Source: Stenotrophomonas sp. 57
GTDB taxonomy: Bacteria > Pseudomonadota > Gammaproteobacteria > Xanthomonadales > Xanthomonadaceae
Reading direction: 5' to 3'
Length of the DNA: 64,000 bases
NCBI RefSeq assembly: GCF_030291075.1
Contig: NZ_CP127407.1
Coordinates: forward strand, 2,602,001-2,666,000
A model generated the notes under the pieces. The model was not told where the DNA came from. It saw only the letters and a program-made list of their open reading frames with translations, and made no database searches. Below are positions 32,764 to 39,732 of this stretch, piece after piece. Each line of letters opens with the position of its first letter. Position 1 is the stretch's first letter. Made by a program: the position numbers and the translations under genes.

Positions 32764-33459
32764 TCAGGCGGCCCGATTCAACGCGTTGGAGAGCGCCCAG
32801 CACGCTTCCTGCTCCGCCTCGGTCATCTTCTGCAACAGCCACTCGTAGACCCCGCGCCACTTTGCCCGATAGGTCGACTCGTCCCGCCCGATAGCGGCAG
32901 CCCGACGCCGGTCGCTGACCGGGCCGAGGCCTGATCCGCCGCACACCTTGCACGGCACCAGCAGCTCCCCAACCATCGCCTGACCCCTGCCCTCGCAGGC
33001 CGCACAGTGCGGCCGCTTGGCGATCTCGCTGATCACCGCCGCTGCTAGGGTCGGCAGCGACTCCAGCGTGCTGATCGGCCAGCATTGAGCCTTCACCCGG
33101 CCCAGCCGCTGCTGGGCGGCGTCACGGTTCGCCCGCTGCTCCGCCGTCGCCGCGCCGCCCCAGCCAATGCACACCTCGGCCAGGCCGAGATCCGTCCGGG
33201 CCTCGGCAAGCCGGCGCTGCTGGCGCTGCAGCTCGGGCGTCACCAGCGCAATCACCGCGTCCCGCAGCTTGTGTCGGCGCAGCGCGGCGCCATCCGGCCA
33301 CCAGCACGCCTCCAGCAGCTCCCGGCCCAGCCCGGCCGGCACCATGCCCAGCGCCGCGGCAATGTCCTGGTTCGTCAGGTCGGGCTTGCCGCCTCCCCGC
33401 CCGATGTCGAACTTCACCGTGCTCGGCCCCAGCCGCGCCATCGTCTCTCGTGGATTCAT
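32764..33459 (-). CDS. Q-like late antiterminator candidate with zinc-finger motif
   Basis: The 231-residue product contains a DnaJ-like double motif [18 protein letters not shown]...CKVCGGSG near residue 155, then [29 protein letters not shown]. The zinc motif plus C-terminal basic region resembles the phage 82-type antitermination protein Q family, and the location before the terminator and lysis genes is where Q should be. The similarity is moderate, so an unrelated zinc protein is possible. Confidence 0.55.
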   Translation of the reverse strand: MNPRETMARLGPSTVKFDIGRGGGKPDLTNQDIAAALGMVPAGLGRELLEACWWPDGAALRRHKLRDAVIALVTPELQRQQRRLAEARTDLGLAEVCIGWGGAATAEQRANRDAAQQRLGRVKAQCWPISTLESLPTLAAAVISEIAKRPHCAACEGRGQAMVGELLVPCKVCGGSGLGPVSDRRRAAAIGRDESTYRAKWRGVYEWLLQKMTEAEQEACWALSNALNRAA

Positions 33460-33869
33460 GCCCGTTCCCCTGTCGTTGAGTGGCCGGCCGCCGCCGGCCC
33501 GCCCGTAATCCGCACCACCACCTGGCCGCCCGGCCGCCGCTCGCTACTCACGAGCGGGTGGCTGATGAACCGCTTGTCGTCGATGCCCAGCACCTGGGCG
33601 ATGCCGTCCCGGTACGCCTTGAACCGCCCCAGCATGTTGTCGTCGTCCGGAAGCGCCTTGCCAGGCGCTTGATGGAAGCTCACCCACAGGTGCAGCTTCC
33701 CCGCCGGCAGCTGCAGCGCGCGCCAACCCGCCTCGTGCGCCAGCACCACGGCAGTCTGTCGGGCATGCTTCGTGGCCCGGGCCTTCCTGCTCCAGTGCAC
33801 CCGGCCATTCGGCGACAGGTCCTTGCTCGGCCAGGGCAGAACCAGCTCCAGCGCGCGGTCAACCTGCAT
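33456..33869 (-). CDS. RusA-like Holliday junction resolvase
   Basis: The 137-residue product has [28 protein letters not shown] at the start and [29 protein letters not shown] in the centre, where the D-x-D-N..K..D..G..DD acidic cluster holds the metal ligands of RusA. It overlaps the upstream HTH gene by 11 bases. Confidence 0.85.
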   Translation of the reverse strand: MQVDRALELVLPWPSKDLSPNGRVHWSRKARATKHARQTAVVLAHEAGWRALQLPAGKLHLWVSFHQAPGKALPDDDNMLGRFKAYRDGIAQVLGIDDKRFISHPLVSSERRPGGQVVVRITGGPAAAGHSTTGERA

Positions 33870-34092
33870 GGGCAGCCTCGTTCTGCTCGATGGCATCGCG
33901 GAAGGCCGCGCGCCACCGGAACGCCGTAGCCCGGCTGACGCCGAAGTCGGCCCGCAGCTGCGCAACCGATGGGAGGCGGTCGCCGTACATGCGGACCATC
34001 CGCAGGGCTGCCGTCAGCGTCAGGTTCTGGCGGCCCCAGTTCGGCCAGCCGGGCTCGCGGTTGTGGTGGTTATCAGTTGGCTGGCGATTCAT
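33859..34092 (-). CDS. Small helix-turn-helix protein (77 aa)
   Basis: The C-terminal part [31 protein letters not shown] is a helix-turn-helix. The ATG ([10 protein letters not shown]) is chosen because GGAGGTGCC precedes it. It overlaps the upstream gene by four bases. Probably a phage regulator; target is unknown. Confidence 0.65.
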   Translation of the reverse strand: MNRQPTDNHHNREPGWPNWGRQNLTLTAALRMVRMYGDRLPSVAQLRADFGVSRATAFRWRAAFRDAIEQNEAAHAG

Positions 34093-34367
34093 GGCACCTC
34101 CGGGCGGGCAGCGAGCATGGCCGTCCATATCTCCTCAAAGGATCCGTCCGCGGCCAAAGCCGCCCAGGCGGCTTCCGCCATCGAACTCGACAGATCCACC
34201 GGCACCAGGACGTAGCCCTCGGGCGGCGTGAGGGCGGCGACCACGGCGCGCATAGACGGGTTGAGGTCATACGCGCCCGCCCGAGCCCCCGCCGCAGTGC
34301 TGGGCAGGTCGAACCTCTCGTATTCCACAGCCAACAGCTCACGCGCCCGCTTCTCGATGGCGTCCAT
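34089..34367 (-). CDS. Phage hypothetical protein (92 aa)
   Basis: MDAIEKRARELLAVEYERF begins an acidic protein with a central PPEGYVLVPVDLSSSM motif that resembles the SAPEG-type small phage proteins. The ATG overlaps the stop of the upstream gene, and ATGA links it to the HTH gene. Confidence 0.6.
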   Translation of the reverse strand: MDAIEKRARELLAVEYERFDLPSTAAGARAGAYDLNPSMRAVVAALTPPEGYVLVPVDLSSSMAEAAWAALAADGSFEEIWTAMLAARPEVP

Positions 34368-34576
34368 CAGTGCCTCCCTTTGATTTCAGGAATCGGCTCA
34401 AACTGCTCGTAGGTGCCCTTGAACCTGCCCAGATGATCGCTGACCACTTCCATTCCGATCCCATCCATACAAGGGACATCGAGAACGGAAACACGCGCGA
34501 TCTCGCCACAAAACGGGAACACGTCCGGATCTTCCTTCACCATGACCAGCTGGCCTACGTGGAAAGCGGTGTCCAT
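34367..34576 (-). CDS. Phage hypothetical protein (69 aa)
   Basis: MDTAFHVGQLVMVKEDPDVFPFCGEIARVSVLD looks like a small beta-barrel (KOW/SH3-like). It overlaps both neighbours by one base. Function unknown. Confidence 0.6.
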   Translation of the reverse strand: MDTAFHVGQLVMVKEDPDVFPFCGEIARVSVLDVPCMDGIGMEVVSDHLGRFKGTYEQFEPIPEIKGRH

Positions 34577-34953
34577 CAGGCCACCTCCGGGCCGGCCGGC
34601 TCGGCCGCATAGTGCGTGATTGCCGGGTTGTCACCCCGCCAGCTGCCGAACACCGGCCGCTTGCTTACCCAGTCCCACAGCATCAGCCGCGTGCCGTCCT
34701 GCGGCGCCTCGGCGATAGGAAGCCACTCGGGCCTCGGCGGAAGCGCGATCAGGTCCTTCAGCCACTGCAGGGCTGCGTCGGTGTCCTCGAAGAACTGTTC
34801 CTCGCTTTCGCCGTATAGCTGATCGATCTCCGGTCCGAAGTCGACAACCCAGTGGGGATAGCGCTCGCCACCACCCACCGTCCATTCCCACGCCGCGTTG
34901 ACGACAGACAGGCCACGGCGTTTGGCGGCAGCGATGATCTTCCGCTTGCTCAT
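34576..34953 (-). CDS. Phage hypothetical protein (DUF551-like C-terminus)
   Basis: The 125-residue product begins MSKRKIIAAAKRRGLSVVNAAWEWT, contains WEWTVGGGERYPHWVVDFG and ends with WLPIAEAPQDGTRLMLWDWVSKRPVFGSWRG, a WI.I.EAP..G..VL pattern seen in DUF551-like phage proteins. Overlaps the upstream gene by four bases (ATGA). Confidence 0.65.
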   Translation of the reverse strand: MSKRKIIAAAKRRGLSVVNAAWEWTVGGGERYPHWVVDFGPEIDQLYGESEEQFFEDTDAALQWLKDLIALPPRPEWLPIAEAPQDGTRLMLWDWVSKRPVFGSWRGDNPAITHYAAEPAGPEVA

Positions 34954-35462
34954 ACTCGCTGCTCCCAGCTGGCCGTCAGGCGCTGCACCTGCCCGCCTCG
35001 TGCCTCGAACTGCTCCACCGTCTCGGCCGGACGCTGGCCGTCCTTCTCCTTGCCCCACGCCTTCGCCGGCGCCAGGCCTGACAGCCGCTCCACCCGATCC
35101 CGGTTGATGGTCATCTTGTCCACGCGTGGCGCCTTCGGCTGTGCGCCGTTGCGCGCACGGTAGGCTCGACCGCGCTCGATGCGCCGCTCGCGGAGTTCCT
35201 CCGCCGTCGCCTTGTGGAAGCGCATGCCCTGCCCGCTGTAGCGGTACGCGGCGGTGGCCCGGGCGCCGGTCTTCACCAGGTAGCCGCAGCTCACCAGCCA
35301 CGTCAGCACATCGCGGACGCCGTTGCGCTCCTTCGTCTTGTCGACGCCGGTCACGTCCATCAACTCGAACACCTGCTGGTGGCCGAGCGACTGGCCCTTC
35401 CTCTCTTCGAAAATGGTCCTGACCTCGTCGGACAGGCCTGTCGGCTTAGCCATTGGTGCCAC
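34950..35462 (-). CDS. Phage hypothetical protein with winged-helix-like region
   Basis: The 170-residue product has EERKGQSLGHQQVFELMDVTGVDKTKERNGVRDVLTWLVSCGYLVKTG, which looks like a winged helix, and a basic C-terminal half. It overlaps the Ref-like gene by 17 bases. A second ATG four codons later is an alternative start. Confidence 0.6.
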   Translation of the reverse strand: MAPMAKPTGLSDEVRTIFEERKGQSLGHQQVFELMDVTGVDKTKERNGVRDVLTWLVSCGYLVKTGARATAAYRYSGQGMRFHKATAEELRERRIERGRAYRARNGAQPKAPRVDKMTINRDRVERLSGLAPAKAWGKEKDGQRPAETVEQFEARGGQVQRLTASWEQRV

Positions 35463-35829
35463 TCCTCAGTTCGTTGATGTACGTCTGGTTTGCGATCAGC
35501 TCGTCATCGGAGCCGTACGTCTCGTGGAAGGTCCGCGAGCCGTCCAACAAGCTCGGACCGTAGATCTGGCGCATCGTCGCGAAGGTGTTCCCCTCCATCG
35601 GATGCCGCATGTGGTGCCATTTGCACAGGGCGTAGCCGAACATGTGGCCGCGCCGCAGGTTCCCGCTCTTGGCGTGGTTGTAGTCGCAGCCGTAGACCAC
35701 TAGCTCCGGGTCCAGCACCTCCTGCATCTGTAGCACCAGGCAGGCCATGCACGGGCCCGTCTTGGCCAGCTCCATCCGGGCCCTTTCCTCCTGGGTAGGG
35801 GGCGGGCCAAGCGAAAGCGACCACCACAT
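35446..35829 (-). CDS. Ref-like (RecA-dependent) nuclease family protein
   Basis: The 127-residue product has GPCMACLVLQ, CDYNHAKSGNLRRGHMFGYALCKWHHMRH and GPSLLDGSRTFHETYGSDDELI, the layout of the phage P1 Ref family (RecA-dependent nuclease), in which Cys/His residues bind zinc around an HNH-like site. The partner is RecA on single-stranded DNA. The start overlaps the upstream stop (TGATG). It lies near RusA, so this is a recombination cluster. Confidence 0.75.
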   Translation of the reverse strand: MWWSLSLGPPPTQEERARMELAKTGPCMACLVLQMQEVLDPELVVYGCDYNHAKSGNLRRGHMFGYALCKWHHMRHPMEGNTFATMRQIYGPSLLDGSRTFHETYGSDDELIANQTYINELRSGTNG

Positions 35830-36047
35830 CAGCGCGCGCCCTGGGCGGCCAGCCACCAGCCGTGCTGCCAGGCTTCCGCCTTCTCGCTCAGCGGCCCCGC
35901 CCTGCGGTTGGCGCCGTCCTCGGTCTCGCATTCGATCCAGACCAGGTGTGGGTTTTCCCACCACTGCCCGTCGGTGAGCCGCGCCGAGTAACCGGCGTTG
36001 ATCTCCTTGGCGAACTTGCTGCGCGTGCTGTACTTGGTGAAGTCCAT
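35829..36047 (-). CDS. Phage hypothetical protein (72 aa)
   Basis: MDFTKYSTRSKFAKEINAGYSARLTDG is followed by WWENPHLVWIECETEDGANRRAGPLSEKAEAWQHGWW, a pattern of small Trp-rich phage proteins. Linked by TGATG overlaps at both ends. Confidence 0.65.
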   Translation of the reverse strand: MDFTKYSTRSKFAKEINAGYSARLTDGQWWENPHLVWIECETEDGANRRAGPLSEKAEAWQHGWWLAAQGAR

Positions 36048-36247
36048 CAGCGTCTGTTCCTCGTCGTGCTGCGGCGTGCCGCGCTCAGTTCTTGGTCCCG
36101 CCTGTCCCACCCGGCCTGCCAGCGGCGGCGCCGCGTCACACCGTCCTGCCCCATCTCGTACCTCGGTGCTGATTCCCGGTTGCGGCAGGCATCCCGCGCC
36201 CAGCGTCCGGCCTGCTCGGCCTGGGCCAGCTCCGCTTCAGTCACCAT
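36047..36247 (-). CDS. Phage hypothetical protein (66 aa)
   Basis: MVTEAELAQAEQAGRWARDACRNRESAPRY followed by an Arg-rich tail (RRRRWQAGWDRRDQ). Overlaps the P-like gene by 11 bases. Not recognised. Confidence 0.5.
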   Translation of the reverse strand: MVTEAELAQAEQAGRWARDACRNRESAPRYEMGQDGVTRRRRWQAGWDRRDQELSAARRSTTRNRR

Positions 36248-36950
36248 CGAAGTTCAGCTCGGCCGCTGCCCGCTCCATCGCAGCGCGCGCCGACTCCCGG
36301 TCACGCACCGGCCGCACCCCGTGCTTCTCCTGCTCGATCGCCAGCACCGGCTGCGGCAACGGCTTGCCGTCGACCACGTGCTGGACAGCGCGCGTGTAGG
36401 CCTCCTCCAACATCCGCCGCTGCTGCGATCCGTGGTCGGCCGAGGCGTAGACGTGCAGGTCCAGCAGCGACCGCACCAGCACCGTGAAGCCGCTCTGCGG
36501 CCGGCCCGGTGCCATCTCCCGCTCGACCGCCGCCATGACCGGGATGTCCAGGCACATCGTCAGGAACCGCGGCGGGTTCGGCGGCCACTCCCGGCCCTCG
36601 GTCAGGCAGCAGGCCATGCCGCGCGCGTGCTGGGCCCGGCTGCGACCCTTCAGCACCTGGAACCACGTGCCGGCGGCGATGGTCAGGCTGCCGTCCTTCT
36701 TGAACGGCGCCGCCCCGTTCTCGCGCTCCCACTTCCCCGGGAACATGGCCGTCATCTGCTTCCAGAACTCCCACAGGTAGGCCGACTGCGACTCGCTCAG
36801 CGGCTCAGCCGATGACGGCGAACTCGGCGTCGACGACATCGCCTGGCTCGAACCCAGCGCCGCCACCCTGGCCACCGCCTCGGCGTTGGGCGTAGAACTG
36901 CTGTTCGAGCTGCTCGGTGCGGTCGGCAGAACCGTGTTGAGGGCTTGCAT
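36237..36950 (-). CDS. Replication protein P-like
   Basis: The 237-residue product has SQSAYLWEFWKQMTAMFPGKWERENG, RAQHARGMACCLTEGREWPPNPPRFLTMC and a helical C-terminus, the pattern of lambda P-type helicase loaders. It follows the O-like gene. AGGAG six bases upstream supports the ATG used, although this overlaps the O-like gene by 146 bases; an ATG 37 codons later is an alternative. Confidence 0.6.
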   Translation of the reverse strand: MQALNTVLPTAPSSSNSSSTPNAEAVARVAALGSSQAMSSTPSSPSSAEPLSESQSAYLWEFWKQMTAMFPGKWERENGAAPFKKDGSLTIAAGTWFQVLKGRSRAQHARGMACCLTEGREWPPNPPRFLTMCLDIPVMAAVEREMAPGRPQSGFTVLVRSLLDLHVYASADHGSQQRRMLEEAYTRAVQHVVDGKPLPQPVLAIEQEKHGVRPVRDRESARAAMERAAAELNFDGD

Positions 36951-37701
36951 GGGTTGCTCCTGCGGATGGCTGGGCGACAGGGATCACGGGCAGCGCCAAG
37001 CCGGCGGCCATGGTCTGCTTCAGGGATTCGTTGGGGTCGTGGCCGGCGGCGATCAGGTCCAGCAGCTGCTGTCGGACCTGCAGCCAGCCCTGGACAGACA
37101 GCGGGCGGCGGATCGCGGCACGGTGCCGGACGAACCGGGCCAGCTGCTCACGGTCGACGCCGGGCGGCGTGCTGCCGAATCCGGCCAGTTCGCGGTCGAC
37201 CTGCTCGGCGGTCAGCGCCAGCGGATCGGCCTCGCGCTCACACTCGCGGTGTGAGGGTTGCTCTTGGTTGCTTTTGGTTGCTCTTGGTTCGGGTGCAATA
37301 GCTGTTGCACCCTTTTCGACGCCGTTTTGCACCCTTTCCTGCGTCGTTTTGCACCCTTCGGAGGCCTTTTTTGCACCCTTTGCAAAGGGTGCAATTTCTG
37401 CACCCTTCATCCATTCGGGGTTGATCCGGTACTGCCGGGTGCGCCCGCCTTCACCGAACCCGCTGCGACGGCCACCGATGCCGGCGTTGACCAGCACCAG
37501 CCACCCGGACTGCTCCATCCGGCGCAGCTGGTACTGCACAGAACGCTCGGACTGCCGGGTCTTCTCCGCCAGGCGGGCGATGGACGGGAAGATGTGCGTG
37601 CCGTCGTCGTGCGCGTGGTCAGCCAGCGCCAGCGCCAGCAGCATCTCGCCTCCGCCGTTCGGGTAGCGGTCGAAGACCATGCCTGTAACTCGTGCGCTCA
37701 C
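36805..37701 (-). CDS. Replication initiation protein O-like
   Basis: The 298-residue product (GTG start, VSARVTGMVFDRYPNGGGEMLLALALADHAHDDG) has an N-terminal winged helix (SIARLAEKTRQSERSVQYQLRRMEQSGWL) like lambda O-type initiators. Origin iterons are usually inside such genes; the GTGCAAAA-rich stretch at about 37300-37400, with recurrent TGCACCCTTT, is a candidate. Confidence 0.75.
   Translation of the reverse strand: MSARVTGMVFDRYPNGGGEMLLALALADHAHDDGTHIFPSIARLAEKTRQSERSVQYQLRRMEQSGWLVLVNAGIGGRRSGFGEGGRTRQYRINPEWMKGAEIAPFAKGAKKASEGCKTTQERVQNGVEKGATAIAPEPRATKSNQEQPSHRECEREADPLALTAEQVDRELAGFGSTPPGVDREQLARFVRHRAAIRRPLSVQGWLQVRQQLLDLIAAGHDPNESLKQTMAAGLALPVIPVAQPSAGATHASPQHGSADRTEQLEQQFYAQRRGGGQGGGAGFEPGDVVDAEFAVIG
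37300..37405. repeat. Recurrent TTTTGCACCCTTT-like motifs inside the O-like gene (origin candidate)
   Basis: TGCACCCTT recurs five times in about 100 bp (near 37306, 37328, 37350, 37371 and 37399, plus strand), with spacings close to 21 bp for most copies, in an AT-richer patch. Lambda places its origin iterons inside gene O in the same way. These repeats also encode Lys-rich linker residues (KGA/KGC), so selection on protein could give part of the pattern. Confidence 0.5.
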
Positions 37702-37702
37702 G

Positions 37703-38014
37703 TCAGATCCCCAATGCCAGGTTCTGGCCCGGCGCGACCGGCCACCAGGTGCAGGCCGGCTTCCCGGCCGTAGCGCACGGTGCCGACGGGCCTCGCCAGA
37801 TGCGGCCCTGTCGAGCCAGTTCCGGCAGGCGACGGCCAAGCATGTGGCGGTCAAGACCGGTCAACGTTGCCAGGTGCAGGCTGCTATGCCCGGGATGAAG
37901 CCTCACCGCGGCCTCAGCCTTCGACTGCTGGTCGTGAAGCCGGCCACTAGCAAGCAGATCGGCAGCCGCCACATGGCTGCCCGTAGGATCGGTAGTCCTA
38001 GCAAGAGCGCTCAT
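37703..38014 (-). CDS. Phage hypothetical protein, possible DNA-binding (103 aa)
   Basis: HPGHSSLHLATLTGLDRHMLGRRLPELARQGRIWRG is a winged-helix-like segment and the tail is Trp/Ala-rich. It ends two bases before the O-like GTG. No family identified. Confidence 0.5.
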   Translation of the reverse strand: MSALARTTDPTGSHVAAADLLASGRLHDQQSKAEAAVRLHPGHSSLHLATLTGLDRHMLGRRLPELARQGRIWRGPSAPCATAGKPACTWWPVAPGQNLALGI

Positions 38015-38598
38015 ACAGTCGGCTCCAGACCCATCGCACGGACCACCGCCTTGCGGAACGTCAGCACGCTGATGACCAGGTCCGTCGCCTCGTTGATGAT
38101 CTTCTGGCCGTGGGGGCGGTCTTGCTCGTCAATCACGCCGTCCGCGACCGCCGGGCTCACTGCAGAGCAGAGGTCGCCGAAGTCCTTCATCAACTGCCCC
38201 ACCCCAACCGTGTCGGCCGCGGTGTCGATCGCATCCATCCGGATCGGCAGGATTCCGCGCCGGCGCGCAAGCTCACGCTCGCAGTTGCCGCGGTAAGGTT
38301 CGGGGAGGCTGATCACCCAGGCATCTTCGAGATCTGCCGGAAGCGTCTTGACCACGCCATCGAGATAGCGGCCCAGAATCTGGCCGTTATGCTTCTTGTC
38401 CCCGTCCGCATCACCCTCACCGCCCAGCGTGATTCGGAACGGAACCTCTCGGTCGTCCTGGGCATACATCGACAGGTACGTGTCGGCCACGGCCATCGCA
38501 AAACTGCGGCGATTGGAGCCGGTGTCGCGCAGCATCTGCTCGGTGAATCCGTAGATCACCGTCTGGCGCTTCGGCAGGAAATGGGGCTTGGGCTTCAT
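38011..38598 (-). CDS. Phage early protein (CII-position gene, function unknown)
   Basis: The 195-residue product begins MKPKPHFLPKRQTVIYGFTEQMLRDTGSNRRSFAMAVADTYLSMY. It occupies the position of cII (between cro and O) and has a helical N-terminus, but the similarity to CII-like regulators is weak. Start and stop overlap the downstream gene by four bases. Confidence 0.55.
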   Translation of the reverse strand: MKPKPHFLPKRQTVIYGFTEQMLRDTGSNRRSFAMAVADTYLSMYAQDDREVPFRITLGGEGDADGDKKHNGQILGRYLDGVVKTLPADLEDAWVISLPEPYRGNCERELARRRGILPIRMDAIDTAADTVGVGQLMKDFGDLCSAVSPAVADGVIDEQDRPHGQKIINEATDLVISVLTFRKAVVRAMGLEPTV

Positions 38599-38651
38599 GA
38601 CAGGCTCTCAGGGGCGGCACAACATGTGCGCCATGGACATCGGAAACTCAT

Positions 38652-38720
38652 GGGCGACGGGCGTCGCCCTCCTTGCGCTACGCTGGCGTTTCCACACGAA
38701 CAGCCCGCAAGGAGGGCGAC
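38652..38720 (+). promoter_or_regulatory. Inverted repeat that covers the ribosome binding site of the next gene
   Basis: GTCGCCCTCCTTGC (38663-38676) and GCAAGGAGGGCGAC (38707-38720) are perfect 14-bp complements with a 30-nt loop; the right arm contains the AAGGAGG ribosome site and ends at the ATG. Also GGGCGAC (38652-38658) can pair with GTCGCCC (38663-38669), an alternative hairpin that would release it. The pairing matters only if the transcript starts upstream of 38652 or 38663. Confidence 0.5.
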
Positions 38721-38978
38721 ATGGAACTCAAGGACAACCCGGCTTTCGCCGACCTGTTCGCACAGGTACAAGTGCTGGAGATGGTCTGTATGGCTGCCAT
38801 CAGGGCGCACCCAGAGCCGGAGAAACTTCTTTCCGAAATGGAGCAGCAGTTGGGACTGCTTCGCTCACTGAGCTCGACAAGGGCGACAGATCTGATGGGC
38901 CGCATTGCCCACACGAAGTTCGATCAGAAGGCTCAGGGATGGATGGATTACGCTCGGAGCGTGCTGCCACAGGACTGA
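38721..38978 (+). CDS. Small prophage protein transcribed against the early operon (85 aa)
   Basis: The product begins MELKDNPAFADLFAQVQVLEMVCMAAIRA, with a very strong AAGGAGG site seven bases from the ATG. It is helical, with an EPEKLLSEMEQQLGLLRSL segment. It is the only rightward gene inside the leftward early operon and overlaps the 3' half of a gene on the other strand by about 180 bases. No family recognised. Confidence 0.6.
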   Translation: MELKDNPAFADLFAQVQVLEMVCMAAIRAHPEPEKLLSEMEQQLGLLRSLSSTRATDLMGRIAHTKFDQKAQGWMDYARSVLPQD

Positions 38979-39174
38979 GAAAACTGTCCAAGTTGGACTC
39001 AATCATCCTTCGGGCGATTTCGTCAGATCGACTGCGATTCGCATGCCAAAGCCTGGTGGTTTCTCGCATACCGGCTTTGATTCGCTCCGCCTGCCTCACT
39101 TCCTCTTCGGAAGGCTTGGCCAGCCAATCGCGCAGCCAGAGCCGGGGATTCCACCTATCGGACAGCGCGCGCAT
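38800..39174 (-). CDS. Phage early protein with NPR-WLR-WL-KP motif
   Basis: The frame begins MRALSDRWNPRLWLRDWLAKP and continues with a basic helix (EEEVRQAERIKAGMRETTRLW). The start lies one base after the cro-like stop, so it belongs to the early operon. The N-terminal motif matches the gene at 29398-29775. The last 60 residues overlap the opposite gene and read like non-coding (Ser/Pro-rich), so the true C-terminus is uncertain. Confidence 0.45.
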   Translation of the reverse strand: MRALSDRWNPRLWLRDWLAKPSEEEVRQAERIKAGMRETTRLWHANRSRSDEIARRMIESNLDSFLSPVAARSERNPSIPEPSDRTSCGQCGPSDLSPLSSSVSEAVPTAAPFRKEVSPALGAP

Positions 39175-39175
39175 A

Positions 39176-39649
39176 TCAGGCCACCTCCAGGGGGGCGTAA
39201 CGGTTCTCGTCGGGGTCGTGCGGCGCCGGCTGCGCCTGCGGATGTTCCTGGACGCCCAGCAACCGCTGGATCTCCGGCAGCGCCGGCAAGGCGCCCTCTT
39301 CCGGCCAGCCCTCAACCTGCTCGATCGGCAGCTTCAGCACCTTGGCCAGCAGCTTGTCCGTCGACAGGCCCAGCCGGGCGCGCAGCGCGCGCTTGCTCAT
39401 ACGGCTGTCGATTTCCGACCTCAAGGATCGGATCGAATGAGACGATGGCGCTGGGCCATAAACGTCTGGCCGAAGGTCGTGCCGAGAAATGCCGGTGCAT
39501 TCCTCCACCGCTAAGACTCTTTCGGCGGGAACTCTGCCCCTCGCCTTCCACTCGCTGATTGAAGCGGAGCGGATCCCAAGAAACTCGGCGAGACGCTGCT
39601 GACTACCAGCAGCGTCGATGGCTCTAAGTAGGGGCTGGTTCTCGTCCAT
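39176..39649 (-). CDS. Cro-like repressor with YdaS-type HTH and a second domain
   Basis: The 157-residue product begins LLRAIDAAGSQQRLAEFLGIRSASISEWKARGRVPAERVLAVEECTGISRHDLRPDVYG, a YdaS/Cro-type helix-turn-helix. A second, HTH-like stretch follows (SKRALRARLGLSTDKLLAKVLKLPIEQVEGWP...LPEIQRLLG). It is divergent from the CI-like repressor across three operators, so it should turn off the repressor at induction. Confidence 0.8.
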   Translation of the reverse strand: MDENQPLLRAIDAAGSQQRLAEFLGIRSASISEWKARGRVPAERVLAVEECTGISRHDLRPDVYGPAPSSHSIRSLRSEIDSRMSKRALRARLGLSTDKLLAKVLKLPIEQVEGWPEEGALPALPEIQRLLGVQEHPQAQPAPHDPDENRYAPLEVA

Positions 39650-39654
39650 GGACG

Positions 39655-39685
39655 CATATTAGGCCCAACCTAATATGCCGGTCAA
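39655..39685 (-). promoter_or_regulatory. Early leftward promoter with operator O1
   Basis: On the minus strand TTGACC (39685-39680), a 17-bp spacer and CTAATA (39662-39657) form the promoter of the cro-like gene. The perfect inverted repeat CATATTAGG-N5-CCTAATATG (39655-39677) lies over the spacer and -10 box, so bound repressor would block RNA polymerase. Confidence 0.8.
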
Positions 39686-39732
39686 CAGGGCAAACCTAAT
39701 TTTCTAAGAGGCATCATTTAGGCTATGCCTAA
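39685..39732. promoter_or_regulatory. Operators O2 and O3 between cro-like and cI-like genes
   Basis: A degenerate site ACAGG-N5-CCTAA (39685-39699) and a perfect TTAGG-N5-CCTAA (39718-39732) follow O1. The last overlaps the start codon of the repressor gene, so the repressor probably limits its own expression, like OR3 in lambda. Confidence 0.7.

Noticed and set aside
38652..38720. The inverted repeat as an intrinsic terminator
   Set aside because: It has no T tract on either strand after the stem, and its right arm is a perfect ribosome site ending at an ATG.
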